Below, one piece after another: positions 24,909 through 33,183 of a DNA stretch of 64,000 nucleotides (its first letter is position 1; each line of letters begins with the position of its first letter). Where the stretch lies: the NCBI GenBank assembly GCA_001768325.1, contig MENQ01000023.1, forward strand, positions 62,001-126,000, given 5' to 3'. Below the pieces are notes generated by a model. It was not told where the DNA came from, ran no database searches, and was given only the letters and a program-made list of their open reading frames with translations. Both the position numbers and the translations under genes were made by a program. This stretch comes from Bacteroidetes bacterium GWC2_46_850. Its GTDB lineage: Bacteria > Bacteroidota > Bacteroidia > Bacteroidales > Dysgonomonadaceae.

Positions 24909-26333
24909 ATGACTAAGCTTAATTTTCTATTATTTTCTTTAGTGCTGGCTTTCTTTGCTTCATGTACCTCAAACGGGAAGCAAGCCGGCAGTGATGATCC
25001 CTCACGTTATGTAGTCAGGACGGAAGTACCCAAACGCCCCGCAGGTCAAAAGGATGTACTCGGTTTGGTGACACCCAAAATGGATACGGTACGGGTTGGT
25101 TTTATCGGACTGGGCATGCGGGGCCCGGGTGCCGTAAGGCGTTTTACGTTTATCCCCGGTACGAAGATCGTCGCACTTTGCGACCTGCATGCCGACAGGG
25201 TAGAAAAAACTCAGACCATTCTCGATAAGGCGGGACTTCCCCGCGCTGCAGCATACAGCGGGAGTGAAGACGCATGGAAAGAACTCTGCCAGCGCGATGA
25301 CATCGATCTTGTGTATATCGCTACTGACTGGAAGCATCATGCCGAAATGATGATTTACGCCATGGAGCAGGGTAAGCATGTGGCATGCGAGGTGCCCTCC
25401 GCCATGAATCTCGATGAAATCTGGGCCATCATCAACACGGCCGAGAAAACACAGAAACATGCCATGCAACTGGAAAACTGCGTGTACGATTACTTCGAAC
25501 TGACCACCCTGAACATGGCACAGCAAGGTGTTTTCGGCGAGTTGCTTCATGCCGAAGGTGCTTACATCCACAACCTGAGAGACTATTGGGGTAGTTATGA
25601 AGGCGACTGGCGACTGCAATACAACAAGGAGTTCCGGGGTGACGTGTATGCCACACACGGTATGGGCCCTGCTGCACAGCTCATGAACCTGCATCGCGGC
25701 GATAAAATGAATACGTTGGTTGCGATGGATACCAAACCGGTAAATATTCCCGAATACCTGATCGAGGAGCGGGGAATGGATCGCGACAGTGCCTACCAGT
25801 TTGCAAACGGAGAGCACACCATGACCATGATCCGCACCGAGAACGGAAAGACCATTCACATACAGCACGATGTCTCTTCACCGCGTCCCTACAGCCGTAT
25901 GTATCAGGTGAGCGGCACCAAAGGGTTTGCAAATAAATATCCGGAAGAAGGATATGCGCTGGAGGCAGAGATGGTGGGCGAGGACGTAACTCCCGATCAT
26001 GAGAACCTGAGCGCACACAGCTATGTATCGGATGAGGTGAAGGAAGCGCTGATGGCAAAATACAAACACCGCATTCACCGGGAACTGGAGGAGAAAGCCA
26101 AAGAGGTGGGTGGCCACGGAGGGATGGACTTCATTATGGACTATCGGTTGATTTACTGCCTGAGAAACGGTCTTCCACTCGATATAGACGTATATGACCT
26201 GGCTGAATGGTGCTCACTGGCCGAACTGAGCCGCATCTCCATCGAACACAACAGCGCAGCTGTGGAAGTACCCGATTTTACCCGTGGAGGGTGGAACAAA
26301 ATTCAGGGATTCCGGCACGCTTTCATAGACTAA
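24909..26333 (+). CDS. GH109-like lipoprotein (NAD-dependent alpha-N-acetylgalactosaminidase family)
   Basis: A 474-residue Gfo/Idh/MocA-fold lipoprotein (lipobox FFASC, Cys19). Rossmann motif VRVGFIGLGMRGPG; CEVPSAMN replaces the usual EKP; YATHGMGP (Tyr247, His250) fits the Tyr-x-x-His active-site pair of GH109 enzymes; GGMDFIMDYRL and GLPLDIDVYDLAEWCSL are typical C-terminal GH109 segments. GH109 removes terminal alpha-GalNAc by an NAD-dependent mechanism. Its position 83 nt after the M60 peptidase supports action on O-GalNAc glycoproteins. A different exported sugar oxidoreductase is the alternative. Confidence 0.78.
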   Translation: MTKLNFLLFSLVLAFFASCTSNGKQAGSDDPSRYVVRTEVPKRPAGQKDVLGLVTPKMDTVRVGFIGLGMRGPGAVRRFTFIPGTKIVALCDLHADRVEKTQTILDKAGLPRAAAYSGSEDAWKELCQRDDIDLVYIATDWKHHAEMMIYAMEQGKHVACEVPSAMNLDEIWAIINTAEKTQKHAMQLENCVYDYFELTTLNMAQQGVFGELLHAEGAYIHNLRDYWGSYEGDWRLQYNKEFRGDVYATHGMGPAAQLMNLHRGDKMNTLVAMDTKPVNIPEYLIEERGMDRDSAYQFANGEHTMTMIRTENGKTIHIQHDVSSPRPYSRMYQVSGTKGFANKYPEEGYALEAEMVGEDVTPDHENLSAHSYVSDEVKEALMAKYKHRIHRELEEKAKEVGGHGGMDFIMDYRLIYCLRNGLPLDIDVYDLAEWCSLAELSRISIEHNSAAVEVPDFTRGGWNKIQGFRHAFID

Positions 26334-26346
26334 TTGCTGGGGAAAC

Positions 26347-26372
26347 AAAAAGCGGGTGAAAACCCGCTTTTG
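26347..26372. terminator. Bidirectional intrinsic terminator
   Basis: AAAAGCGGGT-GAAA-ACCCGCTTTTG, a perfect GC stem with a GAAA tetraloop flanked by A-run and T-run, between the convergent GH109-like gene and sucD. Confidence 0.88.
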
Positions 26373-26394
26373 TTTTGATGATGATCATCCTGTT

Positions 26395-27261
26395 TTATCT
26401 TCTTCCTTTCAACAGGGAAGGAATCTGTCCCGGTTCTTTTGCTACCGGTACGCCGACTGCCTCGAAGGCGGCAATCTTCTCGGCTGCCGTGCCCGATCCG
26501 CTGGATATGATGGCGCCGGCATGACCCATCTGTTTGCCCGGAGGTGCCTGTTGTCCCGCAATGAAGACGGCCACCGGCTTGGTTACATGATCCCGGATAT
26601 ATTCAGCGGCCCGTTCTTCGGCATCTCCGCCTATCTCGCCAATGAGTGCGATTGAGTCGGTATCGGGGTCGTTCTCAAACATCTCCAGCAGTTCCCTGTA
26701 ATAGAGTCCCACCACGGGATCACCTCCGACACCCACCGCCGTGGATTGTCCCATACCCTGTTCGGTAAGGTTATATACCACCTCATAGGTGAGTGTGCCA
26801 CTGCGGCTGATTACGCCGGTACCACCCTCCCGGAAGATCATGGTGGGCATGATTCCTACCATACTTTTTCCGGGTGATATCAATCCGGGACAGTTGGGAC
26901 CGATAAGTTTAGCACCTTTACTTTTAATAAAACGGTAGGCTTCTACCACATCGAGGGTGGGGACACCCTCCGTGATGCAGACGATGAGCCCGATGCCCGC
27001 GTCGGCAGCTTCCATCATCGCATCCTTTGCAAAGGGAGCAGGGACGAAGATGACCGAAGTGTTGGCACCTGTCTCGCTTACAGCGTCCCGCACCGTGTTA
27101 AAGACGGGGATGTCCTGCACGATCTCTCCTGCTTTTCCAGGTGAGGTACCGGCAACCACCCGGGTTCCATATGCTTTCATTTTTGATGCATGAAAACCAC
27201 CATCACGTCCGGTGATACCCTGCACAAGAAGCCGGGTATCTTTGTTGATTAGTATACTCAT
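26395..27261 (-). CDS. sucD: Succinyl-CoA synthetase alpha subunit
   Basis: 288 residues. CoA-binding Rossmann N-domain ([21 protein letters not shown]), then [30 protein letters not shown], and the phosphohistidine loop [18 protein letters not shown]. Forms a heterodimer or tetramer with SucC to interconvert succinyl-CoA and succinate with ATP or GTP. In anaerobic Bacteroidales this can serve the succinate/propionate branch as well as the TCA cycle. Lies 12 nt downstream of sucC. Confidence 0.97.
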   Translation of the reverse strand: MSILINKDTRLLVQGITGRDGGFHASKMKAYGTRVVAGTSPGKAGEIVQDIPVFNTVRDAVSETGANTSVIFVPAPFAKDAMMEAADAGIGLIVCITEGVPTLDVVEAYRFIKSKGAKLIGPNCPGLISPGKSMVGIMPTMIFREGGTGVISRSGTLTYEVVYNLTEQGMGQSTAVGVGGDPVVGLYYRELLEMFENDPDTDSIALIGEIGGDAEERAAEYIRDHVTKPVAVFIAGQQAPPGKQMGHAGAIISSGSGTAAEKIAAFEAVGVPVAKEPGQIPSLLKGRR

Positions 27262-27273
27262 ATTGTTTGTTTT

Positions 27274-28419
27274 TCAGTCTTGATATTGTTTTGTCAGTTC
27301 CACAGCCATGCGCGTAGCATCGCCCATCGTTTCGGCAACATGAAAATGAGAACCCTGCAACATGGCCCGTCCCTCCTTCTCATTGGTGCCGGTCAGTCGG
27401 ATCACGATGGGAACATCGGTACTGATCTGCCGGAATGCCTCCAACAGTCCGCTTGCCACATCGTCACAACGGGTGATGCCGCCGAAGATGTTGATTAGCA
27501 CCACCTTCACGTCCTTGTCGTTCAGCAGCAGCTTCATTGCCTCAATCACCTTGGTGGGGTTGGAGCTTCCGCCTATGTCGAGAAAATTAGCCGGGTTGCC
27601 GCCATAGAGCTTGATCATGTCCATGGTGGCCATGGCCAGACCGGCGCCATTGACCATGCACCCGATGTCACCACCCAGATGCACATAGCTGAATCCTTTG
27701 TCACGTGCATTTTGTTCCTTCTTCTCCTCCTCGGTGAGTTCTTTGAGGCCGGCTATTTTCAGGTGACGAAACAGGGCATTGTCATCGAACGTCATCTTGG
27801 CATCAATGGCCATGATGGAACCCTCTTTCGTCAGCACCAGTGGATTGATTTCGGCAAGCGACGCATCATTTTCCACAAATAAGCGGTAGAGTTTCCGGAA
27901 GATGGGCGCAGCCTGGCGCACCTGCCCAATGTCGTCGAACAGCTTAAAAGCAGCTTCGCGTGCCAGGTAATCAGGGACACCCACAGCGGGATCGATCACA
28001 AACTTGTGAATCTTCTCCGGTGCGGTCCGTGCCACCTCCTCAATGTCCATGCCGCCTTCACGGCTCAGCATCAGGAGGGTCGACTTGCTGTTCCTGTCGA
28101 TCACATAGCTCACATAATACTCTTTTTCGATGTTTACGGCCTGTCCCACGAGGATGCGGTCCACGGTGAACCCTTTGATCTCCATGCCCAGGATGGCTGC
28201 GGCATGTTTTCTCAATTCCACCTCACCGTCAGCCAGTTTTACACCGCCGGCCTTGCCTCTGCCTCCCGTGTGTACCTGCGCCTTTACAATCACTTTCTGT
28301 GAGTCCAGCTGGTTATATGCTTTTATCGCATCTTCTACCGAACGGCATATGATACTTTTGTCCACCGGGAGTCCATAGGAAGCGAAGATCTCTTTTGCTT
28401 GATATTCATGTATTTTCAT
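27274..28419 (-). CDS. sucC: Succinyl-CoA synthetase beta subunit
   Basis: 381 residues with an ATP-grasp N-terminal half (MKIHEYQAKEIFASYGLPV, VVKAQVHTGGRGKAGGVK, EINPLVLTKEGSIMAIDAK) and a C-terminal CoA-ligase domain (NFLDIGGSSNPTKV, VLINIFGGITRCD). First gene of the sucCD operon. A TGACA-N5-TGTCA dyad lies about 33 nt upstream. Confidence 0.97.
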   Translation of the reverse strand: MKIHEYQAKEIFASYGLPVDKSIICRSVEDAIKAYNQLDSQKVIVKAQVHTGGRGKAGGVKLADGEVELRKHAAAILGMEIKGFTVDRILVGQAVNIEKEYYVSYVIDRNSKSTLLMLSREGGMDIEEVARTAPEKIHKFVIDPAVGVPDYLAREAAFKLFDDIGQVRQAAPIFRKLYRLFVENDASLAEINPLVLTKEGSIMAIDAKMTFDDNALFRHLKIAGLKELTEEEKKEQNARDKGFSYVHLGGDIGCMVNGAGLAMATMDMIKLYGGNPANFLDIGGSSNPTKVIEAMKLLLNDKDVKVVLINIFGGITRCDDVASGLLEAFRQISTDVPIVIRLTGTNEKEGRAMLQGSHFHVAETMGDATRMAVELTKQYQD

Positions 28420-28757
28420 ATGATTAATTAATTTTTTTCATGCTTTAGCGGTGACATGACGTGTCAATATATCATTTAGAATTGTAAATCTATGATTTTT
28501 TTTTGTAAATAAAAAAAATGAATAGGATAGCGTTGAAGAAACTGAAACGTATGATCCCATTAAATTGTTTAACAAAAACAGGGAAAAGTCGCGTCAATTG
28601 CTGATAGTGGGTATTCGCCGCATTTGAAATGGTGATTTTATGGTATTGTGGCCACCTCTTTTTTCACTTTTCTTTGTAACCCGGTAAACTTAATAAAACA
28701 AAGCGCACGAGCAACATCAAAATTAGGGGTGTTGCCTATGTATAAATTGAAAAAAAG
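28420..28757. other. Divergent intergenic region sucC / TonB receptor
   Basis: 338 nt without a gene, AT-rich, with poly-T and poly-A runs near 28495-28520. It holds the TGACA/TGTCA dyad near the sucC side. No exact TAnnTTTG box is seen for either gene, and I see no cobalamin riboswitch or other folded leader ahead of the TonB receptor. Confidence 0.6.
28452..28466. promoter_or_regulatory. Possible operator dyad upstream of sucC
   Basis: TGACA-TGACG-TGTCA, a perfect 5-bp inverted repeat around a 5-nt spacer, 33 nt upstream of the sucC start. The size and half-sites resemble Crp/Fnr-type or GntR-type operators; the regulator is unknown. Confidence 0.3.
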
Positions 28758-31160
28758 ATGAATAAAAAACTGGTTATCTTATTGATGAGCCTGCTGGCAG
28801 GCTTTGGTGAAATGTTTTCACAACAAAATAGCATATTCAGGGGAACAGTAGTGGGAGAGGAAAATCGGGAGCTGATTGGGGCCACAGTCTATCTCGAGGA
28901 ACTGGGCATTGGTGATGATACCGATGCTTCGGGTTCATTTCGTATTGGCAGTGTACCGCAGGGAACACATGCCGTGGTGGTCAGCTACGTAGGGTATAGG
29001 CCTGTCACGAAGGAGATCGGCTTTCAGCAGGGTGTTGTACGGGAGGATACTTTCCATCTTCAAAAGGACGAAAGGGTATTGCTCGAAGTGGAAGTCTTCG
29101 GAAGGCGGCGTGAACGTCCCGAGAAGATGGATGCACTCACGCGCATACCGCTTCGCATCGACGAGCAGGTGCAGAGCATCTCGGTGATTTCTCAGAAGAT
29201 GATTACCGACCAGGGCGTGCTTACATTGAACGACGCTGTCAGAAACGCTCCCGGCGTGGGTACCTTTGCCACCTTCGGCAACACCACCGAGAGTCTTACG
29301 TCCCGCGGATATCGGGGCATACCTGTGGTAAAAAACGGGGTGCGTGTGCATTCCGACTTTAGGGGGAGCGGTTTTCTGACCGACCTGCAGGGGGTTGAGA
29401 CCATCCAGATTCTGCGTGGCTCGGCTGCCATAGCGCAGGGATTGGGGAACGATCTCGGCTCGGCGGGAGGTGTGGTCAACATCGCCACCAAGACCCCGCG
29501 ATTCATTAACAGCGGAAACGTGGGGTTTCGCACCGGGAGCTGGGGTCTGATGCGTCCTACCTTCGATGTGCAGTTCGTGACCGATAAGCTGCAACGCACT
29601 GCCTTCCGCATCAACGGAGCCTGGGAACGGGCCGACAACTATCGGGTGCATGTGTCAAAAGACCGGGTTTACCTGAATCCTTCTTTCGCATGGCGTCCCG
29701 ATGACAGAACCAGCATCACACTCGAGATGGATTACCTGCACGACTCCCGCACGCCCGATCAGGGTACGGTGAACCTGAGCGCCGACAGCGTCTTCAACGT
29801 GTTTAAGATGCCACACGACCGCTTCCTTGGCTTCTCTACCGACCGTCAGAGTACCAATACGCTTACCTACCTGGCACAGATATATCGCACACTGAATGAC
29901 TACCTCAGTCTGCGTGCAGCTTACGCCGGTTCCGATATGAATCAGACAAAGATCGGATCCCATGCTTCGCCTCTTAGGAATGTAACGCAGACAGGTAATT
30001 ACAATTTGCGCTCCCGTGCCTACAGCGGCAGTGAGAGAGACGATAAGAACGGAGTGTTTCAACTCGATCTGATCGGGAAAGATCTATTTACCGGCGGGGT
30101 GAAGCATACCTTCAACCTGGGATTTGATTACCGGTGGACCGACCTTACCACCGTCAACACCAACACGGTGGCAGTAGATACGGTGGATGTGCTTCAGCCC
30201 ATCTCCAACATGGCGCCAAAGGTAACCCTCCAAAATGGAGATCCTGTACGTTCACGTGAATATGCCTATGGTATGTTGCTGCAGGAGGTGATGACCTTCA
30301 GCCAATATATGAAACTTTCTCTCGGCCTTCGTTACAGCCAGATGAGCGGCATCACCGGGCAGACAGTATCTACGAGCGGCGGCAGCGTGTGGGATCCGCT
30401 CTTTGGCGTGATCATTACCCCATACAAGAATATCAATCTCTTTGCCTCCTACACCACCACCACTTCGCTGCGCGGTGCTTCAAACCTGCTGGAAGATAAG
30501 GTTACGACGGTAGGCGCCTCACGTGAAAAGCAATTTGAGGGAGGTTTCAAAGGGGAATGGTTCGACAACAGACTGCGATTCAATGCCACCTGGTTTCATA
30601 TCCTGAACAACAACCTCACCTATGCTGCCCTTAATGAGGCGGGAAACAATACCGGATATTACATCAAAGCGGGAAACCTGAAACGGCAGGGCCTGGAGCT
30701 GGAGCTGACAGGCAGGCTGCTGAAAAATCTGGATGCCGTGGCGGGATATGCCTATCTCGATGCTGGGTATCACGACAGTCCTTACTATCACGAAGGGTCG
30801 GCTCCCATGAACGCTGCAGCACATACTGCGAACGGATGGCTTAACTATACTTTTTTTGATGGTTTTCTGAGAAATCTCTCCTTGGGTGCGGGTGTCTACT
30901 TCACCGGTGAACGGCCCTTCGCCGAATATACCTACCAGGTATTGCCAGGGCACAACGTACAGCCCAACACGAAGCCGTTCCTGGCCGATGCATACACCAC
31001 CGTGAATCTCCAGGCCGGATATAGGATAGACCGCTGTCATCTGCGTCTGTTCCTGAATAATATCTTCAACTCGGTGGGATATACTGCCTACTACAGAGGA
31101 GGGTATCTCAATCCCACCGACCCGCGGAATGTGGCGGTGGCACTGAACTGGCAGTTTTAA
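28758..31160 (+). CDS. TonB-dependent siderophore-type receptor
   Basis: An 800-residue outer-membrane receptor. Signal peptide (MNKKLVILLMSLLAGFGEMFSQ), a carboxypeptidase-regulatory-like beta domain (FRGTVVGEENRELIGATVYLEELGIG), a plug domain (DAVRNAPGVGTFATFGNTT, SRGYRGIPVVKNGV, IQILRGSAAIAQG) and a 22-strand barrel ending in VAVALNWQF. The plug resembles FhuE/FpvA-like ferric-siderophore receptors rather than SusC. It imports an iron chelate or similar ligand through TonB-ExbBD encoded elsewhere. The stop overlaps the convergent LuxR gene by 4 nt. Confidence 0.93.
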   Translation: MNKKLVILLMSLLAGFGEMFSQQNSIFRGTVVGEENRELIGATVYLEELGIGDDTDASGSFRIGSVPQGTHAVVVSYVGYRPVTKEIGFQQGVVREDTFHLQKDERVLLEVEVFGRRRERPEKMDALTRIPLRIDEQVQSISVISQKMITDQGVLTLNDAVRNAPGVGTFATFGNTTESLTSRGYRGIPVVKNGVRVHSDFRGSGFLTDLQGVETIQILRGSAAIAQGLGNDLGSAGGVVNIATKTPRFINSGNVGFRTGSWGLMRPTFDVQFVTDKLQRTAFRINGAWERADNYRVHVSKDRVYLNPSFAWRPDDRTSITLEMDYLHDSRTPDQGTVNLSADSVFNVFKMPHDRFLGFSTDRQSTNTLTYLAQIYRTLNDYLSLRAAYAGSDMNQTKIGSHASPLRNVTQTGNYNLRSRAYSGSERDDKNGVFQLDLIGKDLFTGGVKHTFNLGFDYRWTDLTTVNTNTVAVDTVDVLQPISNMAPKVTLQNGDPVRSREYAYGMLLQEVMTFSQYMKLSLGLRYSQMSGITGQTVSTSGGSVWDPLFGVIITPYKNINLFASYTTTTSLRGASNLLEDKVTTVGASREKQFEGGFKGEWFDNRLRFNATWFHILNNNLTYAALNEAGNNTGYYIKAGNLKRQGLELELTGRLLKNLDAVAGYAYLDAGYHDSPYYHEGSAPMNAAAHTANGWLNYTFFDGFLRNLSLGAGVYFTGERPFAEYTYQVLPGHNVQPNTKPFLADAYTTVNLQAGYRIDRCHLRLFLNNIFNSVGYTAYYRGGYLNPTDPRNVAVALNWQF

Positions 31161-31759
31161 ATCTCGATGTCCTCTATCGCCACAATCTTTTTTGAAATGG
31201 CATAGATGGTGAGCCCCGACTGGCTGCGGATACCGGTTTTCATGGTGATGTTCTTCCGGTGCCGCACCACAGTGTGGATGCTGATGTTGAGTGAATCGGC
31301 AATCTCCTTGTTCATTTGTCCGTTAACAAGACCTGTGAGGACTTCAATCTCCCTTTTGGTGAGGTTGTCGTCCTCATTTTTTTGCAGCGCAGCCGACCGG
31401 TTCTGTTTGTCGAGTTTCGAAAGCACGTTAACAATGTGCTCGGCAGAATCATACAAGGTGAAGGAGAGGTCGGTCAGCATCGACTGTTTTTGGATGATTC
31501 CGTAGTCGATACCGGCAACAGACAACGAGGGATACTGCTTGCGGATTTTGCGTACCTCCTTCTCGCGGTTCACAAACTGAAGCGGATTGGTAATGAGGAT
31601 ATCCACAGGAACTGTCTCCAAAAGCTCTGTGAGCTCTTCTAACGTTTCTATACGGTGAATCCTGCAGTCCAGGTCCGACTGATAAAGAACAGTTTGCAGC
31701 CCTTCGCAGATAATCCGCGAGGGTTCCAGAATGGCGATATGAAGCGAAGGTTTACGCAT
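31157..31759 (-). CDS. LuxR/NarL-family response regulator
   Basis: 200 residues: a receiver-like N-terminal domain (LHIAILEPSRIICEGLQTVL) and a C-terminal LuxR helix-turn-helix (LTKREIEVLTGLVNGQMNKEIADSLNISIHTVVRHRKNI). The receiver looks degenerate: the acidic pocket reads LEPS rather than a DD pair and the phospho-Asp is replaced in VDILITNP (Thr-Asn), so it may not be phosphorylated. Start at 31759, overlapping the upstream hemerythrin gene by 8 nt; co-transcribed. Confidence 0.85.
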   Translation of the reverse strand: MRKPSLHIAILEPSRIICEGLQTVLYQSDLDCRIHRIETLEELTELLETVPVDILITNPLQFVNREKEVRKIRKQYPSLSVAGIDYGIIQKQSMLTDLSFTLYDSAEHIVNVLSKLDKQNRSAALQKNEDDNLTKREIEVLTGLVNGQMNKEIADSLNISIHTVVRHRKNITMKTGIRSQSGLTIYAISKKIVAIEDIEI

Positions 31760-32465
31760 GTTGCTCCTTCTCAATGCTTACACCTGCCGGGATCAGGATG
31801 GTCTCTTCTATCAGGGAATGGATATACAGGTCGAACTCTAGCTCATAAAGCGCGAAAAATAGTCTGCGACGTAGATCCAGGTCGTTCTCAATTTTCACAT
31901 ACTTCAGCAACAGGTGCTTCAGATCCTTTAGTTTCAATTCAATGTCGGTATGATGTTCGCCGTACTCAACGGAAGAGTAAAGCTCCTGTTCACCCGAGTC
32001 ACCGGATTTTTTCAATAAGGTGATAAAATAGGGAAAAGCAATGTTGTCTTCATAATCGAGATGCTCCATCACCTCGGTAAAGTATTCGTTGAAAAATTTT
32101 TCCAGCAACTTTAACTCTTTTGCGGAATGATTTTCCTGCAGCTGACGAATATAGGAACTGATCTGCGGGTATTTGTCGGACCGGTAATAATGATGGCTGT
32201 GTTTCAGAAAATCGATTACCTGCATCAGATCGTCCCGCGTATAGGGATGCTGTGCCTTCGTGCCCAGGCTGTTATATAGATTGGCAATGCTGATAAACAG
32301 ATTTTCGCTGATGCCATAATTGGTGCACAACTGCGACACGGTCTGATCACTGACTCTGAAATCGATGTTAAAATGCTGCAACATCAACAACAGGTTCGGG
32401 TTGTCATCAATCAGATCGGCCATCTTCATGTAAGACTTTACTTTTATTTTTGAAGTATGATACAT
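31752..32465 (-). CDS. Hemerythrin-domain protein (YtfE/RIC-like)
   Basis: 237 residues. An N-terminal domain of about 75 residues (MADLIDDNPNLLLMLQHFNID, then SDQTVSQLCTNYGI) resembles the ScdA_N-type domain of repair-of-iron-centres proteins, though without its cysteine. The hemerythrin four-helix bundle follows, with ligands in FLKHSHHYY, EHLDYED (H-x3-E), EYGEHHTD and YIHSLIEE (H-x3-E). The likely role is a di-iron protein for repair or sensing under nitric oxide or oxidative stress. It is first in an operon with the LuxR regulator, behind a palindromic promoter. Confidence 0.85.
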   Translation of the reverse strand: MYHTSKIKVKSYMKMADLIDDNPNLLLMLQHFNIDFRVSDQTVSQLCTNYGISENLFISIANLYNSLGTKAQHPYTRDDLMQVIDFLKHSHHYYRSDKYPQISSYIRQLQENHSAKELKLLEKFFNEYFTEVMEHLDYEDNIAFPYFITLLKKSGDSGEQELYSSVEYGEHHTDIELKLKDLKHLLLKYVKIENDLDLRRRLFFALYELEFDLYIHSLIEETILIPAGVSIEKEQHA

Positions 32466-32477
32466 ATCGGAAAAGCA

Positions 32478-32497
32478 CTATTTTTATGCAAAAATAG
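32478..32497 (-). promoter_or_regulatory. Promoter box within a palindrome (hemerythrin-LuxR operon)
   Basis: CTATTTTT-ATGC-AAAAATAG is a perfect 8-bp inverted repeat. Its right half contains TATTTTTG on the minus strand (32489-32496), the -7 box for the operon starting at 32465. A protein bound here would cover the promoter; the operon's own LuxR regulator is one candidate. Confidence 0.45.
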
Positions 32498-32646
32498 GAA
32501 AAAGATGACAATTATTTGGAATTATTCTAATTAAACTAATTTTCTCTCCCGATTTTCGTCTTTCCTTCTCCCGTTCCCTTCTCCCGCACTTTCCGTATTT
32601 CTCCCTTTTTTTTTGTATTATTGTAGCCTATTTCAAAAAGAGAACG

Positions 32647-33183
32647 ATGAACAATTTTCAACAGCTTTTGCTGCAGCGTCGTAGCATCAGAAAATTCAGG
32701 GAGGAGCCGCTTACATCCAACGAGACCCGTCTGATCCTTGAGGCGGCGTTGCTTTCACCCACCTCCAAGAACCGCCATTCGTGGGAATTTATCGCAGTGG
32801 AAGATAAGGGGATGCTTACACGGCTGTCGCAGTGTAAACCACACAGCGCCACTTTTATTGCCGACGCTTCCCTGGCTGTGGTTGTTCTGGGTAATCCCCT
32901 AGAGAGTGATCCCTGGATTGAGGATGCTTCCATAGCCGCCATCAACATGCAGTTGCAGGCTGAAGAACTGGGTATCGGCAGCTGCTGGGTACAGGTACGC
33001 AACAGGTCATACACCGACACCGTGTCATCAGGTGAATACATCAACGATTTGCTGGAGATTCCCATGCCACTGGAAGTACTTTGCGTGATTGCTTTTGGCA
33101 GAAAAGAAAAAGAGAGAACTCCTGCCGATCTGGATGATTTGCACTGGGAAAAAGTCCACATTGAGAAATATAAAATGATTTGA
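32647..33183 (+). CDS. Nitroreductase family protein
   Basis: A 178-residue FMN-dependent NAD(P)H oxidoreductase. RRSIRKFREEPLT (FMN phosphate contacts), SPTSKNRHSWEFIAVED, and LGIGSCWVQVRNR followed by VLCVIAFGRKEKER match the family. Compact single-domain form. The preceding 100 nt are strongly pyrimidine-rich. The stop codon shares one base with the nspC start (TGATG), so the two are coupled. Confidence 0.93.
   Translation: MNNFQQLLLQRRSIRKFREEPLTSNETRLILEAALLSPTSKNRHSWEFIAVEDKGMLTRLSQCKPHSATFIADASLAVVVLGNPLESDPWIEDASIAAINMQLQAEELGIGSCWVQVRNRSYTDTVSSGEYINDLLEIPMPLEVLCVIAFGRKEKERTPADLDDLHWEKVHIEKYKMI

Noticed and set aside
25002-25868. Minus-strand frame opposite the GH109-like gene
   Set aside because: It is a shadow of a strongly coding plus-strand gene with Rossmann and GH109 motifs.
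22582-26333. M60/GH109 genes as part of a SusCD-type polysaccharide utilisation locus
   Set aside because: No SusC/SusD pair, hybrid two-component system or ECF sigma/anti-sigma genes are adjacent; the TonB receptor at 28758 is siderophore-like and separated by sucCD.
28420-28757. Cobalamin or other riboswitch upstream of the TonB receptor
   Set aside because: I looked for the conserved B12-box-like core and other known riboswitch signatures and saw none.
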